Source: Byssothecium circinans (taxonomy: Eukaryota > Ascomycota > Dothideomycetes > Pleosporales > Massarinaceae). From it: DNA of 64,000 bases. A model generated the notes under the pieces. It searched no databases. It was not told the origin of the DNA and saw nothing but the letters and a program-made list of their open reading frames with translations. The DNA is taken from NCBI GenBank assembly GCA_010015675.1, contig ML977037.1:34267-98266 (forward strand). The letters run 5' to 3'. Every line of letters begins with the position of its first letter. Position 1 is the first letter of the stretch. A program made the position numbers and the translations under genes. This document shows positions 36,901 through 48,589 of the stretch, piece by piece.

Positions 36901-37926
36901 GTTGCTGAATGCCAAATGTTTCTATCAAAGTTAGCTACCGTCTTCTAGGTGTTCGCGGTGCGCATACGTCTCTGGCTCTCCGATGCCGCCTTTGTGAATT
37001 GATAGAATATGTGGAAGTTGCGCTCGTTCGTGATCTGTCCAACCACTCTTGACTTCTCCAACAAGTAGTTGTTGATGTTCGCTCCCACCGGCTCGCCCTG
37101 AGCATTGAACTGGATCTCTAGATATTTTCCGAATCGCGACGAATTGTTGTTCCTGAGCGTCTTTGCGTTTCCAAAGGACTCGAGCAAAGGATTTGTGGCC
37201 AGCACCATGTCCTTTATCTCCTGAATCGACGAATTACTGCCGCCCGATACATTCGCAATGTACTGCATTATCCGCTTGGCCGCTTCTGTCTTCCCTGCTC
37301 CCGATTCTCCTGAAATGATGACACACTGATTGTCTTTGTATGCGTTCATGTTGTAGTATGAGGACTCGGCGATGGCGAAAACGTGGGGAGGCATCTGGTT
37401 GTGTCAGCTATAGCTCATATTGCCATCGAACTCCATACCTCCAACCTGTTCTTGCCCTTGTAGCTCTCCAACACCTCTTCTGTGTATATCCCCACTGCGT
37501 GCTGTTAGCTCCTGTCGCAACAGCTTAGATACTTTCACATACGGTCGCGAAAAGGGTTGACGGACACCAGCACATGTCCAATGTATGTCTGCCATCAATA
37601 TCAGCCCACATTCTCAGTCGCGCTCTCATCGATGCGCCGCGGTCTACGCACATAGATCTCTGCATTTTCGAACCGCTTCTTGAGATTTTCGTTGATTGCC
37701 TCGTTCGATATCTTGCTGATAAGTGTAAGGTCTGATACGCCGATCTCCTTCTTCTTGGTACTTTCGAAGACGGCTTTCTTCGCAAACTGTGCTTTCTGGC
37801 CGCCGCCGCCGCCGGCACCGCCAGCGTCTTTCTTTCGCCCGGCGCGCCTCGATACTGCCTTCGGCTGCAAAAAGGTCAGCGCTGCAGGTTCTTCGTATGA
37901 CAAGAATGGGGTCGACTTACAGCCAT
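33920..37926 (-). CDS. Class I myosin (MYOA/Myo3-Myo5 type)
   Basis: Actin motor of endocytic patches that also promotes Arp2/3 nucleation. Eight exons: 37921-37926, 37652-37864, 37543-37588, 37439-37494, 36968-37394, 34884-36921, 34332-34834 and 33920-34266, giving 1211 residues. The first exon holds only Met-Ala. Motor: P-loop [13 protein letters not shown], switch [11 protein letters not shown], switch [11 protein letters not shown], and a Ser at the TEDS position (GRRGSVYDV), as in Aspergillus MYOA. Two IQ motifs follow ([23 protein letters not shown]), then the TH1 lipid-binding tail, a Pro/Ala-rich stretch, an SH3 domain split by a 65-nt intron ([13 protein letters not shown]...WWLAS), a second Pro-rich stretch and the acidic C-terminus ADEDDW that binds Arp2/3. 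Introns are 44-65 nt. Confidence 0.97.
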
Positions 37927-38767
37927 CGTTGCTGCCCAACCCTACGCTCACTCTTTGATGTTATGTCGATAGAGCGGAGCTTCGCAGGAATGAAGAATAT
38001 GTACAATTAGAGGGGTGCGTGAGTTGGCGCTAGAGGGGGAGTCGTGGATGTCGGGCGCTGCGGGTTGTCGAATGTGAAGATGTTGTGTCCCACACTGTTC
38101 CGAGCGTCGTCACAGGGCAGGAGCGCGGGTGGATCGTTCAGCCACATCAGCCACATCAGCCACGCATGCCGCGCAATGCCTTTTTTTATTTAGACCGAGT
38201 CTAGGACAAGCCAAGTGAGTAGTCCTGTCACAGCGGCTTTTAAAGGAAACAATACAATTGTGTAATATCAGGACCATCATCAAGCTTGGATGTCTGCAAA
38301 TAAAGTCATGGCTTTCGACACCGCGCGTCTTCCACATTGGAGAACTAGACACCCACGCTGACAGCCGCGTGTGAAAGCGCTAAAAAGGTACAGGCAGAGC
38401 TTAGTTGCCATGCTTGGTGAAAAGGGGCCAGTGATGGCGAGGCCAGAGTAGAAGGCGCGTCATAATGCTGACTCGTTGGCGACACTTCACGCAGTTGTTT
38501 CTCGGCGAGATGGGAATGAATATCTGCCGTACGGCCATCCATTAGTAAACCCCCTGTACCTCTCTTTGCCTGTATAGACGGACGCGCCAAAGCGGATATG
38601 CAAAGTTCGTAAAGTAAGAGCGAGCGCTCGAAGAAGAGGCTAATAGTGACAGAAGACGCCTATGCTTATGCAATGCAACAAGTAGCAATAAACGCTCATC
38701 CAGAACGCCGTCGCTTGCCAAAAGAGCCAACCAATCAGTAACATCATGACATCTCAATGTCCAACTC
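37927..38767. other. Myosin promoter and 3' region of polo kinase
   Basis: No gene is supported. An AGCCACATC tandem repeat lies at about 38139-38163. Confidence 0.6.
38139..38163. repeat. Short tandem repeat (CAGCCACAT unit)
   Basis: A 9-base unit is repeated about two and a half to three times in non-coding DNA upstream of the myosin gene. No function is suggested. Confidence 0.7.
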
Positions 38768-41525
38768 TCACAAAACATCACCACCAAAACGGCCGACACT
38801 TGACCAGTCGTGCCTCTTGCGATCTGACGCGAGTTGCGGCCCTGTCCATTCCCAGTCCGTGGGCTTGCGGAGACAGCCTATACCGCCTCCTTCGATCCAT
38901 TCGGTGAACACACCTGAGATGAATTCGATCTTTGCCCGCAGCATATTGCTTTCCGTGAGCTCCTTGTAAGAATCTGCCCTGTCGATGGAGCCGTACATGA
39001 GCTGTTGGAGCGAGCCGTACAAGGTTTCACGCATCTTAACGTAATGCCATGGGACCTCGCTTGTTTCCCTCAGAATATCCTGCGCCTTTGCCGGAAGACA
39101 GATGAATTTTCCATACCCGGCGTCCGATGATAGCACCAGCTTGGTGTGGTCTGGGAAGTTGAACTGAATCTCGGATTAGCAATGTCACAATCAATCGACT
39201 CATAGAACCTACTTGGAAGGAACCATCTTCAAACCCCCACATCCCCAGGTTGCCCAGGCGTTGGTAAAACTTGACAAAGTTAGGCCTGTCAATATCCCTC
39301 CTCCTCAGATCTTCTTCGCCCAGCTGCATACACATGTATTTCGCGAACTTCTGCCAGTAGCATCGTATGTCTTCCTGGCGGCGTGAATCCGTGATTTGTA
39401 TGCGACATAAGCCCTTCGACTTCCTCGTGGCCGCATATAACTGTATCGGGATCTCTTTGGAGTATTCCTGGTTCTTGGAGAGCTCCTTGAGATGGTGGAC
39501 ACCGTTCGTTACAAAGGCGACAGTGACTGGGAAGCTCTCTGTAGCTGTCATCATGCAGCCTACACAGCCGTCATCAAGGACGTAACCGACTCCATATTTT
39601 CGGGAATAGTCCACCCATTTCGAGACGAATGGTAGTTGCGGAGGCTTATCGCGCCTTGAGTAAGACGGCTTCCTCTCAAGTGCGCGCGTCAAGTTGTCTC
39701 GGAATGTGATCAGTCGTGCCAATGTCGCTACGGGGTCCGTTGCTGGTAGTTCCGAGCTCAATGCACGGAGAAGCGGAGGAGGATGGCTGACAGTCGATTG
39801 GGAAGCTACTGGTCTTGGAGCCGGGAGCTCCGATTTCTGCGTCGTTCTAGAAGATGCCTTGGACACACGCAACTGAGGGCCCTCGGAAAGCGGCTGCTCT
39901 TGCTCTTTGTCCTTCGATATCTCCCTTGTTGGCTTTGCACGCTGCGACGAGCGAGTTTCTTTTGGTACCCGCAAAGGCACTGCAGCAGGTGCCGTGGCCG
40001 CCGTTACCCTTCCGGGATTTGATATCTTGCGAACGGTCCTCATCCGCGTAGGTTGTTTATCGACCACTCTCCGCGTAGCAACAATTTCCGGTGACGGCTC
40101 CTTGTTCTCCTTCAACGTTGGCATCGGCTCTTCCCTCCTTATCCGTGGCAGACGTCCTTTCATCCGATCGTTTCCCGTCGTCTCTAGGAGTGCTAGGCCC
40201 TCTGAGGAAGATTCCTTCTCTTCTGTAATGTCGCTGAGTCCGCCAGCTCCCTGAAACGGCCATTGGACGCGTGCTGGAAATGGAAGATACACAATATCCT
40301 TTGCAAATGGGATATTAGGCTGTTTCCTAGATTCAATCTCTTTCTGACAATCTCTCGCGACTGTCTTGTTTCTCCGGCTGCCATACGCCCCAAACGACTT
40401 CCCCGGCTCGTAATTGCCAACAGCAGATGCTTTGCACATCGTCCACCATTCCTCCGTGTATCCTCGTTTGATGGTCGCTGCGGAGGGTGGGCGTATCTTG
40501 GGCCATTTCGGGACGCGCGAGGTGCAGCCACTGTCGAGCTGTAGTGGTATGTGGCCTAGCTTGAAGAATGGGTGGGCGACGATCTGGTCTGGGGTTGGGC
40601 GTTCGTCTTCATGTACGAGGAGGAGCGAGACAATATCTCGTAGATCGTCGGTGATCTCGTTCGACGTCTTGGCCAGATCGGGCCAGGTATATTCGCGTGC
40701 CTTGAGCTTTCGATAGATGTCTTCGCGTTTCGCAGCGTGGAAAGGTGCCCTGCCAACGGCGAGAGTATACCTGATCAAGTAAGCATTTCTCTCTCAGAGG
40801 GCAGTCCACAGTGCACATACATCATGATACCAATGGCCCACAGATCCACCTTCTCATCGTGACCCTTACCGGTCTTCTCGAGTACCTCTGGCGCAAGGTA
40901 GTTCGGCGTGCCGCACATTGTGGTCCGGCGAATAGCGCCGTAGTCGCTCTGCGAAACAAGCAATGCCGCCAGCCCAAAGTCGCCCACCTTGACATTCATG
41001 TCCTTGTCTAGGAACAGATTTCCTGTCTTGAGGTCTCTATGTACAATATTTCGTTGATGTAGGTATTTGATCGCACCGCATGTCTGGATCATGAACCGCC
41101 GAATCTCCGGCATGGTAAAATATTTGCGCTTTTTGATGGCATCGGCGAGGGAGCCGTTTTCGCAGAGCTCTAGCACGACGTATGTGCTTGGTGAGAATGA
41201 GAAGGCGCGATAAAACTCGACAATGTTTGGATGCGATAGCTTAGAATGTATCTGCAGCTCGGTGACAAACTACGGCGCGTGAGCAGGATATTGATCATGA
41301 TAAAATCGAGCGCACCTTTTGCGCCAGCTTGGGCGGTTCCATCTTCGACTTGACAATCTTCAAAGCGACTGTGGTGTTCCCTAGGTGCTCGTGACCCAGC
41401 AGCTTCGCGCGATGGCAGATGGCAAAGCCGCCTTTGCCCAGTTGCGGTCCTGTTTCATACTGCAAGCCCTCTGGGTCGCGCACCACGTCGGGAGGTGCAT
41501 CGGCGTGAACAGAGGAGGCAGACAT
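38768..41525 (-). CDS. Polo-like kinase (Cdc5/Plo1/PLKA type)
   Basis: Mitotic Ser/Thr kinase. Exons 41316-41525, 40821-41269, 39213-40770 and 38768-39163 encode 870 residues. Kinase domain (about 25-300): Gly loop GKGGFA, VALKIVKSK (Lys), catalytic loop IVHRDLKTGNLFL, DFG in KVGDFGLAA, activation loop RRTTMCGTPNYLAPEVL with the Thr typical of PLKs. A disordered basic/Ser-rich linker (about 400-580) follows. Two polo boxes form the C-terminus: WVDYSRKYGVGYVL starts the first, and FNFPDHTKLVLSS, joined by the last splice, lies in the second. The first intron (46 nt) joins AQK to FVTELQIH. It is divergent from the OPA3-like gene with a 366-bp shared promoter. Confidence 0.95.
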
Positions 41526-41891
41526 TGGGTGGTTGTGTAGCTTGGAGAAGCGATGCGAGAAGAGTGTTCCAAGGTTGTGATGTAAACAAACCGTGGATCG
41601 GCCCCGTTGCTGGGCAGACCTCGGGAGAAATTATTCCGAAATAGGGCTAGTCACCAGCTTGTGGTTATCATCCTAGACGGAAACGACGTCTTTCACCCAC
41701 GCCTTGCTCAAATGTTCAGTTGTCGGTTGGATCGGTGAAAATGCTACGTTGAATCTTCTTCTCAACGGACGCACGCCTGCTATGACCGCCGCGCGATTCC
41801 ACTCTGCACCACCACTTCCTCAGGCTTCCGAAGCTCCCGACTCCCACCTCTCGTCCGTCTAGGAACCCGAAATCACACTCCTTTCACCATC
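41526..41891. promoter_or_regulatory. Shared divergent promoter, polo kinase (-) / OPA3-like (+)
   Basis: 366 bp separate the two start codons. It must contain both core promoters. No specific operator could be identified by eye. Confidence 0.6.
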
Positions 41892-42760
41892 ATGTCTTTG
41901 ACGCTGAAGGTCACATCTCTCGCCATAAGGACACTGGCCAAACCCATTGCCGTACAACCCCCCACTTTGCTCGTCTGAAACAAAGCTCACGGCATGCTCA
42001 GAACCGAATCAAAAGCAGCGCCCACGAGCATGAACGATTCCGGAGACTTTGCGTCCGTTTTGCGCAGGGCCTACATCGTGTCGATATGCGCATGCGACTT
42101 GGCTTGCTTCAAGACCCTGCGGTGATCGATCGACAGATCGCGAAAGAGGTCAAGGCGGCGGAAGCTGCTCGGAGGCAGTCACAGGCGCCGACAGTCAAAA
42201 ACGAGGCGGAAACAAAAGCAGAGGAAAATATGACAAAGCAGGAGAGGGAAGCAGCAAAGAAGAAGGTCGAGGCGGCTAATCGGCCACGCATACGCCCTTT
42301 GTCGGAAGCGAAAGCGATTGAAACGGGAGCGAATTTCATCTCAGAGACGTTCATCTTCGCTGTTGCGGTAGGAGTTATTGTATTCGAGCAGTGGCGACAA
42401 AGACGGAAGGCTCAGAATCAGCGGGACGATATTCGAGAAGATATGGAGGAGCTGCGGGTTGAACTGAAGAGGGTTGAGGCCGAATTGGCAGACATGAAAG
42501 CACCTCCAGAGCACAACGGAGGACTGATCGGTATTCTAAAGGGAAAATCGGGCACCCAGAAAGCAGAGGAGAAACCAGGAGCGCAACAACCCGACCGTGG
42601 CGGGAGTTGGCTGAGCCTTATCAGAGGGAAGAGTGGTGCTCAGATGGTGGAAGAGAGCACGAAAAGAGAAAATGATACCACACCAAAAAGGGAGACACCA
42701 TATGAACAGCAACCACCGTCGAAGCCGCCCACGACGGTGCTGCCAGCAGAGAAGCAGTAG
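41892..42760 (+). CDS. OPA3-like protein
   Basis: Exons 41892-41951 and 42002-42760 (50-nt intron, donor GTACAA) encode 272 residues. The N-terminus SLTLKVTSLAIRTLAKPIANRIK and the downstream RFRRLCVRFAQG resemble the conserved start of OPA3 proteins, which associate with mitochondrial membranes; that location is inferred. A hydrophobic segment FIFAVAVGVIVFEQW precedes a coiled coil (about 42400-42510, EELRVELKRVEAELADMK). The C-terminal third is Lys/Gly/Pro-rich and poorly conserved, with a KGKSGTQKAEE/RGKSGAQMVEE near-repeat. A tidy frame starting at 42086 alone would lose the conserved N-terminus. Confidence 0.85.
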
Positions 42761-43235
42761 GGAAGATTCGAGCCTATGCTGGCTCTACGATTTCAGGCGC
42801 TTGTTCATACTCGTTAGTCGCTGTGTAGATTTTCACTCCTCTCATGATACCCCAGCATACCCTTTTGCCAAAAGGGTATTGCATAGATCCCCACTTATCT
42901 GTAGACATGAGATTTGTACGATACAGCGCGTTTCCAGCGATGGTGGAACATTCATTTAGATTGCAATTATTTGAGCAAATATGAAGGACCAGTTAGAACA
43001 ACAGCATTCTGGTCAAAGGTCTTGAAAGTGGCAACGCACCTTCCTCCCGGATGAGTGCCATTAGGTCCACAGTTATGCTAGGCAAGCGCGACCAACGGCG
43101 GCTTCCCCAACCATATGCGCTATTAGATTCAATGTTCAATGTTTCCACTCTCAGTGCTTCACAGTTTCTTTCAACTTACTTCTAAATCCTGCCTCATCTT
43201 TCCAACGGATAGCTAATCGCATTGCGACTCGAATC
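42761..43235. other. Intergenic between OPA3-like and the unknown gene
   Basis: No gene, RNA or repeat seen. Confidence 0.55.
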
Positions 43236-43949
43236 ATGCAGCGACCCTCAGGTGATGAACGTGGTTGCTGTGGAGGACAGTTAAATCACAGCACTGGCCG
43301 TTCCGGTACCTTGTCAGAATTGATTGGAGAGGTTTGTTCGAGTGTAGATCGATCATTAAGAGCAATGACTGACCATTGTCAACAGGTCAAAATTGTGGGC
43401 GAAGCCAGCAGCGGCACCCAATCTTCGAACGCTGCAGCATCGACCATGACATCGTCAGGCCCTGCGACATTCCCGTATAGCAGCTCCACTACGTCCAAAA
43501 CTGCAATTCCTGACATGAAAGATGTTCCCCAGCTTGATGGGCCGTACGACCAACGTCGTCGCCATTCTCAGACTGTTCCATCCGCCTACCGCGCTCAAAA
43601 GCCCCGGCGCCATCATTCCCAAATCATCCAGTCTGGCACCGACCACCAACTCCCAGCACAGGTATTCGACCCTTCGTCTCACCAGCTAGCCCCGAAGCCG
43701 CAACCTACAGTCCCTAATTCTCGAATCAACATCTTCACAGACATCCTACCTTACTGCATACTCGAGGGCCAACTTACAGAAGATCAAGTCATCAACCTCA
43801 GCGACCTGGCTGGGAGCTTGAAAGAGGTCATGTTGCTGGCGCTGCAGGCTCGCGAAGATCCGCACGTAAAGGGTGCATTGATTCAGGCTGTGGGTGAGAA
43901 TGCTGCGAATGGGATTGTGGAGTTCTTTGAGGGTGAGTTCGGGGTGTGA
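43236..43949 (+). CDS. Unknown fungal protein with a conserved-looking C-terminal helical domain
   Basis: The open frame from ATG 43236 gives 237 residues. A 54-nt segment at 43332-43385 has donor GTTTGT, a CTGAC branch and a CAACAG acceptor, is divisible by three and stop-free. It is probably an intron, leaving 219 residues. The N-terminal half is Ser/Thr/Gln/Pro-rich with basic patches (RRRHSQ, KPRRHHSQ) and is likely disordered. The C-terminal about 75 residues (FTDILPYCILEGQLTEDQV...) look like a compact helical domain with an acidic end. I do not recognise the family. The minus-strand gene next to it is convergent. Confidence 0.6.
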   Translation: MQRPSGDERGCCGGQLNHSTGRSGTLSELIGEVCSSVDRSLRAMTDHCQQVKIVGEASSGTQSSNAAASTMTSSGPATFPYSSSTTSKTAIPDMKDVPQLDGPYDQRRRHSQTVPSAYRAQKPRRHHSQIIQSGTDHQLPAQVFDPSSHQLAPKPQPTVPNSRINIFTDILPYCILEGQLTEDQVINLSDLAGSLKEVMLLALQAREDPHVKGALIQAVGENAANGIVEFFEGEFGV

Positions 43950-44305
43950 AGCGGAAGCGTGGCGTTGTTGGATCGAGCAATATTATGATGTGCAAAAGAG
44001 CAGCATATTTGATGCGGGGACTCACTGTGTACGATTCGAGGGAGGAAGAAACGCAGTTATTTGGTGAGAGAAAGATATTTAAAAGCGTCACGCCTTCCAC
44101 AACTTTATGTTGTTATACAGCCGCACCCACAAAGCAAGGTATTATCCTGTCCGCCAACAGCTTCATCTCCATTTTGATGTTCCATCAAATGAGGGATCTA
44201 AAACAGACCGCAGCAACGCCAATTCTGTTCTCCAATCCAACGAGTGCGTCAAGCCATGCACCTGAGTGAACCATAAAAACGTCTGCAGCCGACCCATCAT
44301 TACAC
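43950..44305. other. Intergenic, convergent 3' ends
   Basis: Between the unknown gene and the DUF3712 gene. Nothing but 3' flanks seen. Confidence 0.5.
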
Positions 44306-45506
44306 TCACGCACTCTTCGTCGCATTGTACACTCCAATAGCCGCCAGTGCAGGCCCAACATCCAAATCCACGCGAACAGTATTGCTCTTAATCGACTCCT
44401 CAAAGTACGAGAGGTGTTGCCCGTTCGAAATACTGCTGTTGCCCACAATGTCAACCGGCAGGACAGCGTTCTTGTACTTTGAATTAACGAGCTGGAAGAC
44501 GGCGATTTGCTCGACGGTGCTCTGCATCGAGATGTTGTTGAAGCCAGGCTTGAGCACCATGTTGGGAATGAAGGAGTAGCCGATGCCTGTACCGTCGATG
44601 GCGAGGTTCATAGTTACGTTGCCTAGGTCGATGGTCATTACGCCGGGATTGGTGATGAGGACGTTGCCAATCATGTTGGAGCCATCTGGGAGCTTTTCGT
44701 TGAGGCCGGAGAGGATTTTCATGTTGGTTATGTTCAAGCCTTTGAGCTTGTTGAGGCCTAGTCTTGTTAATATTATGTCTCCGGAGGGGAGACAAGGGAT
44801 GGGATAAGGTGGGCGGCATACCCTTCATGGTGACTCTCTTGTTGTAGTCAACCGATATGGCTCTCAGGCCTGATTGATGTACCTTTGTCTTTCCAGAGAA
44901 GAGAAGATCGAAACTCTCAGTGCCGATGACGACTTTGTTGTACTCCTTGAATGCTTCCATGTTTGCGATCTGGACATCTTGATCGATGGTGATTTGAGTC
45001 TCGGCCTCAGCCTTGGTCTCCGGGACATCCGCGTAGAAAAAGGGTTCTTTTCCTTCAAGATAGAAGGCCGCCCTGAATCCGTCGAGTGTGGGATGGAAAC
45101 TGCTGCTGCTCTTTGCTGTGCCCAGGATCTTGAGATGGAAACCGTTCTCTGTCGGTCGAGAGAGGTCCAGAGAGTTGACCTCCAAAGTTGAAGCGTTGAT
45201 GTCGCGTTGTGCTTTCTTGGGGATCGCTACGAAGATAATGGGAAGAACGATTACAAGAACGATAATGATCAAAATGAGGCAGTCTGAATGGGTTGGTCAG
45301 TGTCAGTTGCAACTGCATACGAATTGCGAAGTCGGTCACTCACCACACCACCAAAACTTCCTGCAGTGATTCTTTACGCGAGGACCAGCACCTGGCCTGG
45401 GTCCCGGCGGATACAGTGTGTTGAGAACACCGCCCTTCTTTTGATGAGTCGTTCCGTCTTCATGGGAGACCTCATCCATGGTCGCATTCTCCCTCTTGTG
45501 GTCCAT
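44306..45506 (-). CDS. DUF3712/LEA2-like single-pass membrane protein
   Basis: Exons 45344-45506, 44822-45283 and 44306-44757 (introns 60 and 64 nt) encode 358 residues. The polar N-terminus with GGVLNTLYPPGPRPG precedes a strong transmembrane segment at about 56-75 (LILIIIVLVIVLPIIFVAI). The remainder is extracytoplasmic or lumenal beta-rich sequence. Alternating strands (NITNMKILSGLNEKLPDGSN, NVLITNPGVMTIDLGNV) match the fungal DUF3712 family, related to LEA2 domains. The molecular role is unknown; tonoplast or ER localisation has been suggested for relatives. Several N-x-S/T sequons lie after the membrane segment. Confidence 0.82.
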
Positions 45507-47145
45507 GCTGATGATATTGTGTCGCGCAATTGAGTAGAAAAGATCGAAGAAATATACTCGTCAAGTGGCCACCATAAATGAACAGGCCACAACTCCAGGG
45601 TCAGGAACAGATTTATGGAGAGTTTGCGGGGAGGGAGGCTTATAATCCCCAACGACAAGTCTTGACTTTGGAAAGGAGGCACATGCGCACCTTAGGATGA
45701 GAATGCTCACCTGAATGCAGGCATTCCATGAACAAGCTTGGGCACTCTCTACCGACAGATTGGCAGATCGTTCGGAGCGCCGAAAGAAGAGAGCGGTGGC
45801 AACAACGTTCGTGATGGACGATGGCGAATGGGAGCATTTGGGCGTAACCCCATAAGGCAGACCGCCGAAATGATTTTCATACATCCCAGGACGTAATGGC
45901 GATGCCGAGGTAGCTTTATTTCAAACCGTATGAGCACATGCTTCTCTATCGCCCCATGTTTGTGTTTGACGTGGTGGCTGATACTTGTGTGTAGCATTAT
46001 ATCATTGTTTATAATCATTGACTGGCTGCGAGCTCGACGTCTAAATTGAAACGACCGCAAATGCTAGACTCGGAGGCTCCGAGCGGAAGAGCGACGGAAG
46101 GTGATAGCTGCGTGAGGGCGAGCTGCCGTGGCTGGCATTGCGTTCGTGGTTGGCAGGGGTAAGATGAGGGTTCGCAAATCCCGAGCAAATGGCGGGTTAG
46201 CGAGCTTCCCCAGGTCGAAACTAGAAGTGTTTAAAGCTTAGTCCCATATTGCGTGGGGTTAGCCGGAGCCAATGTGGACGTTGATGCAGCTCATTATTGA
46301 CGGATCTGAACCTCCTTTAGGGAGCTCCACCCTGTCCCTTTCGCGCCCGCTCATGTATCAATGTATCATGAGGAAACTCACAAATTGACTACCTTGGTGC
46401 ATATTGCTCCGCATTCACATGCCACAAGGCCGAGGGAAGCATATACTACAGTCACCCCGTTACCTTTGCGTGCGAGACATCGTCGTGGATCAGTGACTCT
46501 TCGTGCTGTCAGACCATAGCCGGACGTCAGCCAATGTCGCGTGATGGGTGCTCTCTTAGGTGTGGAGGCTTGCTAAGAACACCTCGAACATTCCATCGAC
46601 GCCTTCGATATTTCGTTACAGGCTGTCAGTGAAATCTTCGTGGAGTGGCAGAGAAGTACTGTGGTTATGATAGGACTGCGCCGCAGATTGCATCCCTAAG
46701 CTGCATCTGCAGGAAAACTCGGCAATATCCGAGCATGCAGGTTAGAAGCAGTGCAACATCGACACCAGAGGCTTTGACCTCCTCTCATGAAATAGCCTGG
46801 GATCCGCGGTATCGGTTCATTGAAGAGCATCGAGCTGGTGTGTCCGAGGGCCAATTTACGGCGTGCAGGCATGCCAAGGTATATCAAAGTCTCGCAACGC
46901 TTTTCAAAGTTTCGCTTCAGTAAACTTTTGCAAAACTTCTGTCCAAAAACCAAAGCTGATATGTGCTGGAGAAGAATAGAGGAAGCAGTTAGTGGTATTC
47001 GGCCAGTGTAAAGTAAGTGTGCGTCGGCCCCGTACCTTAGGGCCCAGGCTAGAAAAAGCCAAGCCGCTACGAAGCTGGTCGCTTCTTCAAATTAACTTCA
47101 CTACACTATACCCGCACAGCAAAGACAACCACAACATCGACAGTC
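45507..47145. other. Gene-free region, divergent DUF3712 gene and GPATCH11-like gene
   Basis: About 1.6 kb with no supported coding sequence. Open frames of about 60-107 codons exist on both strands but lack recognisable features. It must contain two promoters. Confidence 0.55.
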
Positions 47146-48134
47146 ATGGCGCAACCAGACGAAGAAGATGACTACATGAACATGGTATTTGAGGATGCAC
47201 CAAAAGCATCAAAGTACGAGACGTCCATGCAACGGGCAGCGCGCAAACGGAAAGAGGTGTGTACCACGGTTAGACTCATACACGGAGCCCCAGAGTTGAC
47301 AATGCTGGACAGGGTGAAGCAAGAGCGAAACAGAAGACAAAGGCCGAACGCGAAGCTGAATTGGAAGCAATACGGGAAGCATCATTGGCGACCGCCTTGC
47401 CAGAAACCAACAAGGGCTTCAAAATGATGGCTAAATACGGGTTCAAGCAGGGCGACTCTCTAGGCAAATCCGAGGGCGCGCGAAAGGAGCCGATTAAAGT
47501 CGAGATCAAGAAAGGCAAAGAGGGCATTGGGTTGGAGTCTGAGAGGAAGCGCAAGAATAGAGAGGCCTTCGAGGAAGCTGCGCGCGCCGCAAAGAAGATG
47601 AAGGAAGAGGAGGGAGATTTCCTTGAGGAGCGCAGACAACTAGACAAGGAGAGAAAGGCCGAACGCGATCTGGACAATGCGCAGCGAACGGCTGAGCGGT
47701 TGTTCGACAAGGATGCCGAAGAGAAAGGCACTGCGACAGCTGAGAAGACGCCTTTGACAGATATCAATGTCTTGTGGAGGATCCGGCTGCGGCGCCGTTC
47801 TGAGAAGCAGCGCGACCGTCAGCAATGGCGCGAACTCAATAACAGCATCTCATCGCGACTCCCGCGGTATGCTGATGAGGACGAGGAGAACGATAACGAC
47901 ACCAAAACAGCTATGGGTCACGATGTGACACCATTCTACACCTCACTCGAGAACGAGCTTGAGGAAGAAGATCCAGAGCTGGCTGAACTCGAGGCTCTAC
48001 CTGTAGTCGACCGTCTGCACAAACTTCTTGAATTCCTCCGCGAGAAGTACAAGTACTGCCTCTACTGCGGTTACCAGTACCCAGATACAGCTATGGAAGG
48101 CTGCCCTGGAGTGACCGAAGAGGATCATGACTAA
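47146..48134 (+). CDS. G-patch domain protein 11-like (DUF4187)
   Basis: Exons 47146-47256 and 47313-48134 (56-nt intron) encode 310 residues. The start EEDDYMNMVF and the following Lys/Arg/Glu coiled coil match GPATCH11. The G-patch core is NKGFKMMAKYGFKQGDSLGK...EPIKVEIKKGKEGIG. The C-terminus FLREKYKYCLYCGYQYPD...CPGVTEEDHD is the DUF4187 zinc-knuckle-like end. G-patch proteins usually activate DEAH helicases in RNA processing or act in chromatin; the partner here is unknown. The intron is placed to keep the frame EGEARAKQKTKAERE. Confidence 0.9.
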
Positions 48135-48589
48135 GCTATTTCTCACTGGGAATCGTCCTGGCCTGCCTGAACACGCTACTGTAAGCTTGGATAATGATAG
48201 TTTGGCCAACCCTTTGATGATTCGTTACTAACATCACCATATGAAGTGCCGTAGAAGTCAGCAACCGTGGTCACGATATGATTTGTGTATCATGGTTATC
48301 CTAGTGAGTTGCTTTGTGTGGGTGGTCTTCAAGTGTTGAGGCCACTCTGTGGATGAGGAAGACGGCGAGTTGGGGTTTTCCGTGCCTCTTAAATAGATTA
48401 AAACAATTCGAATGAGATGCGTATTGCCACCTGTGTCTGGTTCTGCTCTATGGTGAACTTAATGCTCGTCGTGATTGTTCGCACGGACCCGTCACGTGCC
48501 AACGCGCTCGCCATTGCCAGTTAATTCTGCGTCGCGTCCAAACACGAGTTCCATTCATCACTCCAAGCCTCCTTCATCTCACTTCAACA
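48135..48589. other. Intergenic, ORC3 promoter
   Basis: 455 bp between tandem genes. No other feature seen. Confidence 0.55.
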
